A stretch of DNA of 64,000 bases, from NCBI GenBank assembly GCA_015489815.1, contig WFZA01000020.1, positions 19,115 through 83,114 on the forward strand, given 5' to 3'. Shown piece by piece: positions 44,116-53,848 of the stretch. The translations under genes were made by a program, and so were the position numbers. The DNA comes from Caldisericales bacterium. Its GTDB lineage: Bacteria; Caldisericota; Caldisericia; Caldisericales; Caldisericaceae. The notes beneath the pieces were generated by a model, which worked only from the letters and a program-made list of their open reading frames with translations, was not told the DNA's origin and searched no databases. The first letter of the stretch is position 1. Every line of letters begins with the position of its first letter.

Positions 44116-44955
44116 ATGATAAAAATTGTTACTGATTCCACAGGATACTTTGACAAAAAGTTTTGTGAGGAAAACGACATTACAGTTGTGCCTTTGAAAG
44201 TAAGCTTTGGAGAAAAAACATACAGGGAAGGTGTAGACTTAACACCTGACGAATTTTACGAATTGCTCAAAACGAGCAAAGAACTGCCAAAAACTTCACA
44301 GCCGTCCATTCAGGACTTTGTAGATGTCTACAAAAAAATTTTAGAAGAGGGTAACGAAGTCCTTTCTATACACATATCTTCGAAACTCAGTGGCACATTC
44401 AACGCAGCAAGAATGGCAGCAGAACAGGTAAATCCTGAAAAAATAAAACTAATAGACTCTCAGCACACATCAATGATTCTCGTATTCCTGGCTGAGCATG
44501 CGCTTGAAGAAATTAAAAAAGGAAAAACGCTTGAGGAAGTTTACGAATCAACAAAAGCACTCGTTCCAAGAATGATTACCCGTTTTACTTTTCAGGATAT
44601 AAAGTATCTCGTCCAGGGTGGAAGATTGAGCAAAGCAGAAGGCGTAATTGGTTCTGTCCTCAGCATAAAGCCAATACTGTCATTCACAAACGGAGTAGTA
44701 AAAACGGAGGAAACGCCACGCACATGGAAAAGGGCACTCAAGAAATTGCTTGAATACATTGGGAGAATAAACGAAGAACGCGGCATAGAAAAAATCGGCG
44801 TAATCTATGGTACAAATCTTGAAGAAGCAAAAGACTTTGCAAGCAGAGTAAAAGAACTGATAGGTAAAGAACCACGCCTGCAGCAATTAGGCGCAGTAGT
44901 CGGCACATACGCAGGTCCGCGCTGGATTGGCATAGGAATACAAACGCAGAAATAA
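44116..44955 (+). CDS. DegV family protein (fatty acid-binding)
   Basis: A 279-residue DegV protein, a fatty-acid-binding fold; in Firmicutes such proteins (FakB) hand fatty acids to the kinase FakA. It shows [10 protein letters not shown] at the N-terminus, [16 protein letters not shown] near 60, [19 protein letters not shown] near 92 and the lipid-site [25 protein letters not shown] region near 165-185. FakA is not in the window. The ATG at 44116 follows AAGGGGGCG by about 6 bases. The stop shares one base with the nth start. Confidence 0.94.
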   Translation: MIKIVTDSTGYFDKKFCEENDITVVPLKVSFGEKTYREGVDLTPDEFYELLKTSKELPKTSQPSIQDFVDVYKKILEEGNEVLSIHISSKLSGTFNAARMAAEQVNPEKIKLIDSQHTSMILVFLAEHALEEIKKGKTLEEVYESTKALVPRMITRFTFQDIKYLVQGGRLSKAEGVIGSVLSIKPILSFTNGVVKTEETPRTWKRALKKLLEYIGRINEERGIEKIGVIYGTNLEEAKDFASRVKELIGKEPRLQQLGAVVGTYAGPRWIGIGIQTQK

Positions 44956-45614
44956 TGGACGAACAAAAGCGTATTGAAAAAATTGTAGAAACATTAAAAG
45001 CCGCCCTGAAGAAGTACGGCGACCCGGTCGTAACGAAAGTTGCAAAAGAAAAGCGTTCACCCTACAGAGTGCTTATATCCACATTACTCAGTTTACGCAC
45101 AAAAGACGAAACAACGCTAAAAGCAAGCGAGCGGCTTTTCAAAGTAGCAGACACACCGGAAAAAATGCTAAAGCTTTCCAAAGAACAAATAGAAAAGCTT
45201 ATATATCCAGTAGGTTTCTACCATAGGAAAGCCGAGCAGATACTGAAAATATCAAAAATTCTTATCGAAAAATACGACGGAAAAGTGCCGGACGACCTGG
45301 ATGAACTTCTCAAACTGCCAGGAGTGGGAAGAAAAACTGCAAACCTCGTTTTAAACGAAGGGTTTGGAAAACTTGGTATATGCGTGGACACCCACGTGCA
45401 CAGAATCTCAAACAGGCTTGGACTTGTAAAAACGAAAACTCCAGAGCAAACGGAATTTGCCCTGCGAAAAATTCTGCCTAAGAAATACTGGATTATTTTT
45501 AATACACTGCTTGTAACACTGGGGCAGAACATCTGCACGCCAATATCTCCAAAATGCTCTATCTGCCCTATTGAACAGTACTGCCCCAAAGTGGGCGTAA
45601 CCAAACACAGGTAA
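44955..45614 (+). CDS. nth: Endonuclease III
   Basis: Bifunctional DNA glycosylase/AP lyase for oxidised pyrimidines, 219 residues. The helix-hairpin-helix [13 protein letters not shown] carries the catalytic lysine, and [13 protein letters not shown] the catalytic aspartate; the [4Fe-4S] cluster motif Cx6Cx2Cx5C ([17 protein letters not shown]) is complete. The ATG shares one base with the degV stop (TAATG). It is the ordinary Nth of this genome; the gene at 33191-33985 is a divergent relative. Confidence 0.97.
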   Translation: MDEQKRIEKIVETLKAALKKYGDPVVTKVAKEKRSPYRVLISTLLSLRTKDETTLKASERLFKVADTPEKMLKLSKEQIEKLIYPVGFYHRKAEQILKISKILIEKYDGKVPDDLDELLKLPGVGRKTANLVLNEGFGKLGICVDTHVHRISNRLGLVKTKTPEQTEFALRKILPKKYWIIFNTLLVTLGQNICTPISPKCSICPIEQYCPKVGVTKHR

Positions 45615-45624
45615 AGATTACTCT

Positions 45625-45653
45625 TTGCTAAAACAGGCAACTTCGGGTAAAAT
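45625..45653 (+). promoter_or_regulatory. Promoter before the lipoprotein gene (leaderless)
   Basis: TTGCTA (45625-45630), 17-base spacer, TAAAAT (45648-45653). The -10 ends exactly six bases before the ATG at 45660 and there is no SD. This is the clearest leaderless promoter of the window. Confidence 0.7.
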
Positions 45654-45659
45654 GAACTT

Positions 45660-46688
45660 ATGAAAAAGTTTACTTTGATTGTTGCAATACTTGCTGTGCT
45701 TCTTGCGATAAGTTTCTCAATAGGTTGCAGCAGCAACTACACATACAAAGTCCTCGATGCAGAAACACACAAACCGGTAAGCGGCACAGTGCTGATAAAC
45801 GGCAGAAAAGTTACTATTGAAAACGGAACTATAGAAACGACAAAAACAGAGTTCACTATAAGAAAAGATGGATACATAGGAAAAACGGTTTCAAGCAAAG
45901 AAAGCGGAATAATTAAACTTGTGCCCGTGGCATTTCTTAATATTTCATTTACGAACGACAGTGGAAGCCCTATTAAATTAAATCCCTATGAAACAAAAAT
46001 CTTTGTAAACGATAAAGTAGTGCCTCAGCCAAGTATTGCATTTTCGCCACAGGGAAGTTCCGTAATTATAAGCCCAGTCCAAACAGGAACAACGACCTTG
46101 CAGATAAAAACGCCTTTTGCAGAAAGTGATAAAGTATTACTTCCAATTAAAAACGGAGAGAATGATGTAAGCATAGAAATTTCATTTAACGAAAAACAGA
46201 TAAAAAGCTATTTGAACAGCCTTGTCTTCCCTAATAATTTGAAAAACAATTCAATCGAAATTTCAATAACTGGCACAGTAGACGCAGATAATATTAATTA
46301 TAACTTGCAAGCAAAATTACAAAATGGAGAAGTTGTTGAAGTTCAGGATAAAAATATCCACTACACATTTAAAAATAACTTGCCGCATATAGTAGTAAAC
46401 AGTGAGGAAAAAGAAGTAACAGATCCCGAAAAAATTGCTGCACTAACATTTGCAAGAAACACGATTAAGAATGCGCTTGGGTTAAATCTGTCCCTTCCAA
46501 AACTTAAAACTGTTTCGTTCTCCTCAGAAAGCGCTCTATTTTCAGGGACTCGGACATTCGAGAAGAGAAACTACACAGAAACTGTGCAACTTACAATGAA
46601 AAATAAAACAGTTACAAAAGAAGTCGTGCACATCGTTTCAACAGATATTGAAAACGCAAATATTACCGTTACAATAATAGCGGAATAG
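45660..46688 (+). CDS. Putative lipoprotein of unknown function
   Basis: A 342-residue protein with a lipoprotein signal peptide: a basic start, a hydrophobic core and a lipobox-like SIGC with Cys23 (serine at -3 is not the best residue). The mature part looks beta-rich; the first piece (YTYKVLDAETHKPVSGTVLING) resembles a carboxypeptidase-regulatory or PEGA-like domain common on cell surfaces, and the last 150 residues resemble no family I know. No catalytic motif. It lies 8 bases before dnaE and could share its transcript. Confidence 0.8.
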   Translation: MKKFTLIVAILAVLLAISFSIGCSSNYTYKVLDAETHKPVSGTVLINGRKVTIENGTIETTKTEFTIRKDGYIGKTVSSKESGIIKLVPVAFLNISFTNDSGSPIKLNPYETKIFVNDKVVPQPSIAFSPQGSSVIISPVQTGTTTLQIKTPFAESDKVLLPIKNGENDVSIEISFNEKQIKSYLNSLVFPNNLKNNSIEISITGTVDADNINYNLQAKLQNGEVVEVQDKNIHYTFKNNLPHIVVNSEEKEVTDPEKIAALTFARNTIKNALGLNLSLPKLKTVSFSSESALFSGTRTFEKRNYTETVQLTMKNKTVTKEVVHIVSTDIENANITVTIIAE

Positions 46689-46696
46689 GAGGAAAT

Positions 46697-49600
46697 ATGA
46701 GCTTTACACATTTGCACTTACATACAGAATACAGTTTACTTGACGGGCTAAATAAACTGTCCTTACTTGCCAAACGCGTAAAAGAGCTGGGGATGGATGC
46801 CGTTGCTATAACCGACCACGGAAATATGTATGGAGCGATAAACTTCTACGATACAATGGTAAAAGAAGGTATAAAACCGATCATCGGCGTGGAAGTTTAT
46901 CTTGCAGAAAGAGGAAGAAAAAACAAAGAAAAAGGAAACAGGAGGTATCACCTCATTCTGCTCGCAGAAAATAACGAAGGATACAAAAATTTATTAAAGA
47001 TTGTTTCTGAAAGTTATCTTACGGGATTTTACTACAAGCCGCGTGTAGATTACGAACTACTTTCTCAGCACCACGAGGGAATTATCGCCTTATCAGCGTG
47101 TTTACAGGGAGAAATTCCCTACAAAATTCTTCACGAAGGGAAAGAGAGTGCAAGAAAAGCAATACACAAATACATTGACATATTCGGGAAAGACAACTTC
47201 TTCCTTGAAGTGCAAAATCACAGAATTCCAGAAGAGGAGCGCGTAATCCCCGTAATGGCAGAACTCTCAAAAGAAGAAAATATTCCACTCGTTGCAACAA
47301 ACGATGCGCACTACCTGAGGCGCGAAGATGCAAAGGCGCACGACATTTTGCTCTGCATACAAACACTGTCAAAGGTGGACGACCCAAACAGAATGCACTT
47401 TCAAACAGACGAATTCTTCGTAAAGTCTGAAGAGGAAATGAAAGCAATGTTCCCGGGACTTGAAGAAGCAGTAGACAACACAGAAATTATAAAAGAAAGG
47501 TGCAATGTAAAGTTTGAGTTTAACACATACCACCTCCCCCACTTCACAGAAAAAGGAGAAGAGTGGAATGAAGAAAAAAATATAAAACTCCTTGAAACGC
47601 TCGTAGAAAAAGGCATTGAAAAACTTTACCCGGAAGAGCAATTAGAAGAAGCAAAAAAGCGTGCAGAACACGAACTTGGCATAATAAAACAGATGGGATT
47701 TGTCGATTACTTTCTTATCGTGCAAGACTTTATTAACTGGGCAAAAAAGCACGATATCCCCGTAGGTCCGGGCAGGGGCTCTGCAGCAGGGAGCATCGTT
47801 TCTTATGCACTTGGCATTACTGAGATAGACCCTATAAAGTACAACCTATTCTTTGAAAGATTTTTAAACCCTGCAAGGATTTCTATGCCAGATATAGATG
47901 TAGATATAGGTGATAGAGACAGAGATAAAGTAATCCGTTACGTCCGCGAAAAGTACGGTATGGACCATGTCGCCCAGGTCGCAACATTCGGTAAAATGGA
48001 AGCACGGGCAGTAATAAGAGATGTAGGGAGAGCACTAAACTTTAGCTATGCAGAAATCGATAAAATTGCGAAGCTCATCCCATTTGGTTTTTCCCTTCAG
48101 GAAGCAATTGACACAGTACCAGAATTAAAAGACAAAGCTTCACAGGAAGAATACAAAGAACTCTTTGAAACAGCATTAAAATTAGAAGGTGTCGCACGAA
48201 ACTTTTCCACACACGCAGCGGGTATCATTATTGGTGACGCACCTTTAACAGAATACGCACCTCTGCAATTAGATAAAAATGGCTCAGTAATTGCGCAATT
48301 CGATAAAGATGTTATAGAACATATAGGCCTGCTGAAAATGGACTTCCTTGGGCTTAAAAACCTAACAGTCATCCAGGACACCATTGATATGTTAAAAAAG
48401 AAAGGCATTGATGTAGATTTTGACAAAATACCGACAGACGACCCTGAAACATATAAAATGCTGCAAAGAGGTGATTCCTCAGGCGTATTCCAGCTTGAAA
48501 GCAGCGGAATGAGAAAAGTATTAAGAGGTATTAAGCCAGAAAGCATTGACGACCTTACTGCAGTCGTCGCACTGTACAGGCCAGGCACAATCCGTGCAGG
48601 CGGAATTGAAGAATATATCAACAGAAAAAGCGGAAAAACAAAAGTTACATACCCGCACCCAAGCCTTGAACCAATTCTAAAAAGCACATACGGCATCATT
48701 GTGTATCAGGAACAGGTCATGCAAATTGCAAATGTACTTGCAGGATATACAATGGCAGAAGCGGACCTTTTGAGAAAGGCAATCGGAAAAAAGAAAAAAG
48801 AAATTCTTGCCCAGCAGAGAGATACATTTATCAAGCGTTCGGTAGAGCAGGGCGTAGATAAACAAACTGCAACAAAAGTTTTTGACCTTATAGAGTTCTT
48901 TGCGGGATACGGATTCAATAAGTCCCACGCAGTATGTTATGCAACAATTGCATTCAGGACGGCATACCTCAAAGCTCACTATCCAGTTGAATACTTCACT
49001 GCATTACTAAACGGTTACATAGGAAACGAAAACAAAACTAAAGAATTAATATTCGAAATAAGGAGGAGAGGAATTCCTCTGTATCCACCAGATATAAATA
49101 AATCCGATGTGTTCTTTAAGACTGAAGGCGAAGGTATAAGATTTGGTCTACTTGCAATAAAAAGCACCGGCGAAAAAGCACTTATGGAGATTATCAAAGA
49201 AAGGGAACAAAACGGAGAATTCACAAGTTTTGCAGATTTCAAAAATAGGGTTCAAGGAACAAAAGTTAATAAAAGAGTTATCGATAGTCTGATAAAAGCA
49301 GGAGCTTTTGATTCACTTGGAGAGGACAGAAAAGCGCTGCTTCTAAATGGTGGGGAGGAGCAGGAAGAAACACTTTCTCTTTTTGGCGTGCCAGAACCGC
49401 GGACAATTAAAAAAGCGGTGAGAGCCTCCACAATGGAAATACTCCAATACGAAAAAGAAGCATTTGGATTTTACATTACAGACCATCCGATAAACTCCTA
49501 CGAAATTTTGCTTCGAGACTTAAAAGATGTCCGTACCGTTTCAGAACTTACAGAAGAAGACGACGGTGCAAATGTAAGAATTGCAGGCATAAAAGGTAAG

Positions 49601-50095
49601 TTTAAGCGCAGCAAAACGAGAAAAGGTCAATCGATGTACAAATTCGAAATCGAGGATACAGATGCAAAAGCAACGGTCGTCGTATTCCCGATGTCCTACG
49701 AAGAATTTTCTAAATACGCAGATAAAGAAGGTGTAATGATCATCGACGGCAGAGCCAAAAAGGAAGGAAACGGATTTACAATTATTGCAAGCAATGTAGT
49801 CCAATTCCTTACGGAAGAAGACATTAAAAAACGAGAAGAGTACAATGCGCTACACATATACGCACGAGAAAGCGAGAACATAAAAGAGAAGTTTTTAGAA
49901 TTTAAAAAAGAAATAAAAGAACACCACGGCAAAGCACCGTTATTCATACATCTTTTAACGGACCACAAAGACATAAAAATAGAGGTTTCTCCCAGATACT
50001 ATGTAACACCTTCAAAAGTGCTAATGGAAAAAGCAGAAAAACTTTTTGGAAAGGGCAGCGTTAAAATTTCAGATTGGCGCACTGAAAGGATGTAA
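46697..50095 (+). CDS. dnaE: DNA polymerase III subunit alpha
   Basis: Replicative polymerase DnaE1-type, 1132 residues. The N-terminal PHP domain keeps its metal ligands (HLHTEYSLLDG, ITDHGNMYG, VATNDAHYL), so it may still act as nuclease or phosphatase. The polymerase core has GPGRGSAAGSIVSYALGI near residue 355 and the catalytic aspartates in MPDIDVDIGDRDRD near 397-410. A clamp-binding-like ETLSLFG lies near 894, and an OB domain near 965-1040. TAGGAGG precedes the ATG by 5 bases. No mutations of key residues seen. Confidence 0.98.
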   Translation: MSFTHLHLHTEYSLLDGLNKLSLLAKRVKELGMDAVAITDHGNMYGAINFYDTMVKEGIKPIIGVEVYLAERGRKNKEKGNRRYHLILLAENNEGYKNLLKIVSESYLTGFYYKPRVDYELLSQHHEGIIALSACLQGEIPYKILHEGKESARKAIHKYIDIFGKDNFFLEVQNHRIPEEERVIPVMAELSKEENIPLVATNDAHYLRREDAKAHDILLCIQTLSKVDDPNRMHFQTDEFFVKSEEEMKAMFPGLEEAVDNTEIIKERCNVKFEFNTYHLPHFTEKGEEWNEEKNIKLLETLVEKGIEKLYPEEQLEEAKKRAEHELGIIKQMGFVDYFLIVQDFINWAKKHDIPVGPGRGSAAGSIVSYALGITEIDPIKYNLFFERFLNPARISMPDIDVDIGDRDRDKVIRYVREKYGMDHVAQVATFGKMEARAVIRDVGRALNFSYAEIDKIAKLIPFGFSLQEAIDTVPELKDKASQEEYKELFETALKLEGVARNFSTHAAGIIIGDAPLTEYAPLQLDKNGSVIAQFDKDVIEHIGLLKMDFLGLKNLTVIQDTIDMLKKKGIDVDFDKIPTDDPETYKMLQRGDSSGVFQLESSGMRKVLRGIKPESIDDLTAVVALYRPGTIRAGGIEEYINRKSGKTKVTYPHPSLEPILKSTYGIIVYQEQVMQIANVLAGYTMAEADLLRKAIGKKKKEILAQQRDTFIKRSVEQGVDKQTATKVFDLIEFFAGYGFNKSHAVCYATIAFRTAYLKAHYPVEYFTALLNGYIGNENKTKELIFEIRRRGIPLYPPDINKSDVFFKTEGEGIRFGLLAIKSTGEKALMEIIKEREQNGEFTSFADFKNRVQGTKVNKRVIDSLIKAGAFDSLGEDRKALLLNGGEEQEETLSLFGVPEPRTIKKAVRASTMEILQYEKEAFGFYITDHPINSYEILLRDLKDVRTVSELTEEDDGANVRIAGIKGKFKRSKTRKGQSMYKFEIEDTDAKATVVVFPMSYEEFSKYADKEGVMIIDGRAKKEGNGFTIIASNVVQFLTEEDIKKREEYNALHIYARESENIKEKFLEFKKEIKEHHGKAPLFIHLLTDHKDIKIEVSPRYYVTPSKVLMEKAEKLFGKGSVKISDWRTERM

Positions 50096-50140
50096 TAAAC
50101 AAGTCCTATTTTTACTGATGGATAATTTCCCATTTAAAGG

Positions 50141-50824
50141 TCAGTATGGCCTTGGGCTACCATACATAGAAATTTTACCTGCTGCAGAAACCCTCACATA
50201 AAATTTCATTCCTGTGGTGGGATCTTCCAGGGTGACTATAACCGGAGTAGAACCGATTGTGTGGGTTGTAGTTACAGTCCTATTACTCATCCCCGTCACA
50301 AGGTCACACTCGCCTCTAAAAGTATTGCCTGCACCAGAACGGAATGTGATTACAAAATAGTTTTTTCCTCCAATACTAATTTGAGAAGATGTATCCGAAG
50401 AAATATCCTTTATTATAATGTGGTAATCCAGCAGTCTCCTCATAAAATGCTGGCTTATAGAATCGCCTGGGAGGTAATGTTCTGGAGGAGTAGCAAGAGA
50501 ATTATACTGGAATGTTTCAAAGTAATATTCTCTATTGTTAAAATTTGTAGAGCTTTTAGAGTCAACGGGAGAGTTGTCGTAATTAAAGTAAACATTTAAA
50601 TCCTGCTGGTAAAGAATTGCATCTTCTTTTGCAACCCTTAGATCCTGCACCATTTTATATGCAGCTGATTGCAATCTTTCAGATGAAGTAAGATGCCTGA
50701 AAGAAGGAACTGCAATCCCTGTAAGTACGACTATGATTGCAATAACAACAAGCGTCTCTATTAAAGTAAACCCCGCACGCTTTTCTTCGTGCAGGGTCCT
50801 ATAGCCAGATAAAAGCACTTTCAT
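50141..50824 (-). CDS. Type IV pilin-like minor pseudopilin (FimT/GspH-like)
   Basis: A 227-residue prepilin-type protein. The prepilin peptidase site is in the segment KRAGFTLIETLVVIAIIVV (cut after G18, before FTLIE), followed by the usual hydrophobic stalk helix and the FRHLTSSERLQSAAYKMVQDLR pattern seen in FimT/GspH proteins. The C-terminal part is a beta-rich globular head. It would sit at the tip of a type IV pilus or type II secretion pseudopilus. It follows the 661-residue gene by 10 bases in the same unit. Confidence 0.88.
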   Translation of the reverse strand: MKVLLSGYRTLHEEKRAGFTLIETLVVIAIIVVLTGIAVPSFRHLTSSERLQSAAYKMVQDLRVAKEDAILYQQDLNVYFNYDNSPVDSKSSTNFNNREYYFETFQYNSLATPPEHYLPGDSISQHFMRRLLDYHIIIKDISSDTSSQISIGGKNYFVITFRSGAGNTFRGECDLVTGMSNRTVTTTHTIGSTPVIVTLEDPTTGMKFYVRVSAAGKISMYGSPRPY

Positions 50825-50834
50825 TTTAACCTTT

Positions 50835-52820
50835 TTACGGTTCTGGTTTAACAGGATTTGCTATTTGCTCCTTCCATGATATCCTGTAAAGAGCTGTCTT
50901 TCTCATATAAGCCGTAGCCCCAAAGCTAAAGTGCGTCCCGTAGTAGTAAGTAACACCGTTATATGTGTACTTATAAGGATAATCTGGATTATAATCAGGA
51001 GCAGAGGAGCTAATTGGCGTAAGCTGGTCCTTCGTTAAAGAACGCAGATGATTCAGTAATCCAGCATCTGTTACAATTTTATACCTTACACTGTGTTCAG
51101 TTTCCGTCCTACTGTTTGTAGCAGGGTAAAACGGCGGTGCTCCGTAATCGTACAAATTCCAGTCGTAATTCGTGTGCTGGATGTCGTATCCTTTCACCCA
51201 ATTTCCACTAACAATAGCCGGCGCATTATCAGTACTCCACTCTGCCTGGCATCCATTCCACCACGCTTCATATTCTCCGGAACCGTTTATGCGATGCCAA
51301 GGTACATCGCTTGTTACACCAAAACTTCCGTGTACTGAAAGCATTGCAGCATCTATCTCAAGATGATGGTGTACATTAAATGTACTCCCAGGAATCAATA
51401 TATCATCGTAGGCTATTAGACCCAACGCATCAGGTGTATAACCAGGAGGAATTGGAGTATCCTTATCAATGCGAGGCGGATCTTCGTATACGATATTTCC
51501 ACCAATGTAAATATCATCACTTGCACCTACACTACATCTTCCTTTAATCGTTCCACTAACAGTAGCATCTCCATCTACAAAAATAGCGCCATTCGAAGGT
51601 ATATCGTATGTATTTCCATTTATAGTAACTTTTCCCACCTTGTTGCCATCGGCATCAGTAACAACAGAAAATACAATAGTAGCATCTCCATTTACATAGT
51701 ATTGATCAAAAGCCTTGTCCTGCAGTCCACCATTCGGATCTGTGGGATCTCTAAAAGGTGCACTTCCGAATAAGGCTGCATCTCCATTCGGCCAATCTGC
51801 CTGCGGATATCCATCAACTGCATATCCATTGTTTTTAGCCCACCATAAACTTTTCTTATCTGGCCCAAAACGACCATCATGCGCCCAGCCGTCGTCTATT
51901 GCATAATCGTAAACTCTATTATGTGCATATACGGGATCGTACGCCCATCCTCCCATGTAAACACTGCTATCGCTTCTTATAGGACCTCTCGTCGTCTCAA
52001 ATTGTCCAAAATACACTTTTGTATGATACAAACCAGAAAAGTCACTAAAATAAACTGTTTTATCCTGTGTCGTTTCACTTCTCGTATACCAATTACCATT
52101 TGCCAGTTCTCCACCATTGGCAACAACCTGCCCTCTCTCGGCAACAGCCTGTATGGTTCTCTTCACATTTGGTCTACTTAAAAGATATGCAGTGTCATTT
52201 ATAATCCATTGATCTGCAACATAATCCGCCCTAACATCTATTTCTGCCCACATATTATCCGTTTTATACTCGGGATCAATTGCTAAGATATTATTGTATA
52301 TATCTCCTGTGCTCAAATCTTTTATCTCTTTTGTTTTAATATCTCCATCCGGGCCTACAGTAGAAACCGGAGCAACATTATTATTAGTGCTATCCCATAC
52401 TACATAGTAATGCTGATTTGAAAAGTTATATAGAAATGTGGACACACTTTTTTTGATTGTGGCAAGGCTTCCTGTTGGATCTGAAGAACTAGGTACACCA
52501 CCATTAATTTTTGAGATGTAATACCCAATTAGATAGTCCTGTGCTTCCTTCGTTGCTGTATCAACATCACCATCAGAATTTATAATTGTAGGAGTAGTAA
52601 AAGTAAAGTTAAAAGTGTTTATTTTGTTAAGTATTTTATCAATAGTTGCATCAGCAACAGAAAGAGCCCTATCAGATACAGCTTCTCCACTTATAACCTT
52701 CCTTCGAGACACTGCATTCGACGCAAGTATCATCGCAGGAATAATCATCGCAAGAGCAATTAAAACAACAAAAACCATAGCAAAGCCCTTGCGGTTTCGC
52801 ATTTTACTTATAGTCCACAT
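50835..52820 (-). CDS. Large PilX/DUF4900-like envelope protein
   Basis: A 661-residue protein with a PilX-like N-terminal membrane helix (RNRKGFAMVFVVLIALAMIIPAMIL), no classic FTLIE pilin motif, and a large outer domain. Near residues 400-510 it shows repeats of short strands typical of right-handed beta structures (IFVDGDATVSGTIKG, SVGASDDIYIGGNIVY, ALGLIAYDDILIPG), as in DUF4900-type proteins of pilus gene clusters. The ATG at 52820 follows AAAGGAGG by about 8 bases. The protein is unusually large for a minor pilin. It may be part of the tip complex with its neighbours. Confidence 0.75.
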   Translation of the reverse strand: MWTISKMRNRKGFAMVFVVLIALAMIIPAMILASNAVSRRKVISGEAVSDRALSVADATIDKILNKINTFNFTFTTPTIINSDGDVDTATKEAQDYLIGYYISKINGGVPSSSDPTGSLATIKKSVSTFLYNFSNQHYYVVWDSTNNNVAPVSTVGPDGDIKTKEIKDLSTGDIYNNILAIDPEYKTDNMWAEIDVRADYVADQWIINDTAYLLSRPNVKRTIQAVAERGQVVANGGELANGNWYTRSETTQDKTVYFSDFSGLYHTKVYFGQFETTRGPIRSDSSVYMGGWAYDPVYAHNRVYDYAIDDGWAHDGRFGPDKKSLWWAKNNGYAVDGYPQADWPNGDAALFGSAPFRDPTDPNGGLQDKAFDQYYVNGDATIVFSVVTDADGNKVGKVTINGNTYDIPSNGAIFVDGDATVSGTIKGRCSVGASDDIYIGGNIVYEDPPRIDKDTPIPPGYTPDALGLIAYDDILIPGSTFNVHHHLEIDAAMLSVHGSFGVTSDVPWHRINGSGEYEAWWNGCQAEWSTDNAPAIVSGNWVKGYDIQHTNYDWNLYDYGAPPFYPATNSRTETEHSVRYKIVTDAGLLNHLRSLTKDQLTPISSSAPDYNPDYPYKYTYNGVTYYYGTHFSFGATAYMRKTALYRISWKEQIANPVKPEP

Positions 52821-52838
52821 AATATCGCCTCCTTTTAT

Positions 52839-52866
52839 ATTATAAAAAAATCAGCCTTTTTTACAA
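52839..52866 (-). promoter_or_regulatory. Promoter of the second pilin unit
   Basis: On the minus strand TTGTAA (52866-52861) and TATAAT (52844-52839), spacer 16 bases, leader about 12-19 bases with AAAGGAGG. The remaining part of the 281-base gap (52867-53101) is AT-rich; I see no gene, hairpin terminator or repeat in it. Confidence 0.65.
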
Positions 52867-53101
52867 CCAAATTATTTAACAAATTTAGTTATTTAGAAAT
52901 ACATTCCTGGCAATTTTCTATCCACATTTGTTTAATTTTAAAAAAATTTTTCAAACAACTGTTTAATTACTTTTTAAATCTGGTTAACACATTTGCAATG
53001 AACAGAAAACCAACTAGGTAAATCGAATTTAAATTTATATTATAGAGTTACTACTTATCCCACATTAAATCGTACAATATTTATATCTGCCGAACAAAGT
53101 A

Positions 53102-53848
53102 TTATTGTCTCAAAGTAATCTGCGAAATCAACTTGATTTTCTCGTATCCTGAACGCGTAGGGGACTTTACCATTCCTTCAATAACAACCTGAATGACCTT
53201 ATCAGACCATGCAGGTCTCACCACTGTAAAGTTCGTTATTACCTGTTCAGTAACAGGCTGGTCCTGGATGCCAGTCCAAGTACCCGTCATAGAATCCCAT
53301 GTTTCATTACTGTATAGGATCTCACACGGTTCGTATTCCTTAGACGGCCAATACTTTTTTGGTATTCCTTTGTAATGAGGAGGAGAATAACCACTTCCAT
53401 CCGTTGGAACTCCTAGCGTGTAGGAAATCCTGTGCTTCACACCATTGCTATCAATTATATAAAATTGTAGTATTGGGTTTAGAGGATCATCGTCGGTATC
53501 TGTATCGCTTGAGCCAAATTGTAAATATTGTAAATTACTAAGTGGTTCATCAGGAGTAGAAATTATAGCGAGATTTCGCGTGGAATCGGACGAACTGTCA
53601 TAGGATGGATACGGAACACCGTATGCACCTGCAGGAACTCCAATATCTTCCGTCACTGTTTGCCTTACCTCTTTTGTAATCTGGTCTAAAATAGTTTGCA
53701 TATTGTCCTGCACATTTGCACGCTGCCTGTTATACTGCGAGAAAGCAAGAATGTAAGTAAAACTTGCAAATGCCATATAAATAAGAATAAAGAATATGGC
53801 CATAGCAACGATGAGTTCAATTAAGGTAAATCCTTTACGCTTCCTCAT
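53102..53848 (-). CDS. Type IV pilin-like minor pilin (PilW-like)
   Basis: A 248-residue prepilin. The leader is only MRKRKG, cut before FTLIELIVAMAIFFILIYMA; then comes the stalk helix with QRANVQDNMQTILDQITKEVRQT, the usual PilW/GspJ pattern, and a beta-rich head. GGAGG stands 7 bases before the ATG, which shares one base with the upstream stop (TAATG). Confidence 0.88.
   Translation of the reverse strand: MRKRKGFTLIELIVAMAIFFILIYMAFASFTYILAFSQYNRQRANVQDNMQTILDQITKEVRQTVTEDIGVPAGAYGVPYPSYDSSSDSTRNLAIISTPDEPLSNLQYLQFGSSDTDTDDDPLNPILQFYIIDSNGVKHRISYTLGVPTDGSGYSPPHYKGIPKKYWPSKEYEPCEILYSNETWDSMTGTWTGIQDQPVTEQVITNFTVVRPAWSDKVIQVVIEGMVKSPTRSGYEKIKLISQITLRQ

Noticed and set aside
48097..48699. 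200-codon minus-strand frame inside dnaE
   Set aside because: Antisense to the conserved polymerase core, no SD, Ser-rich mirror composition.
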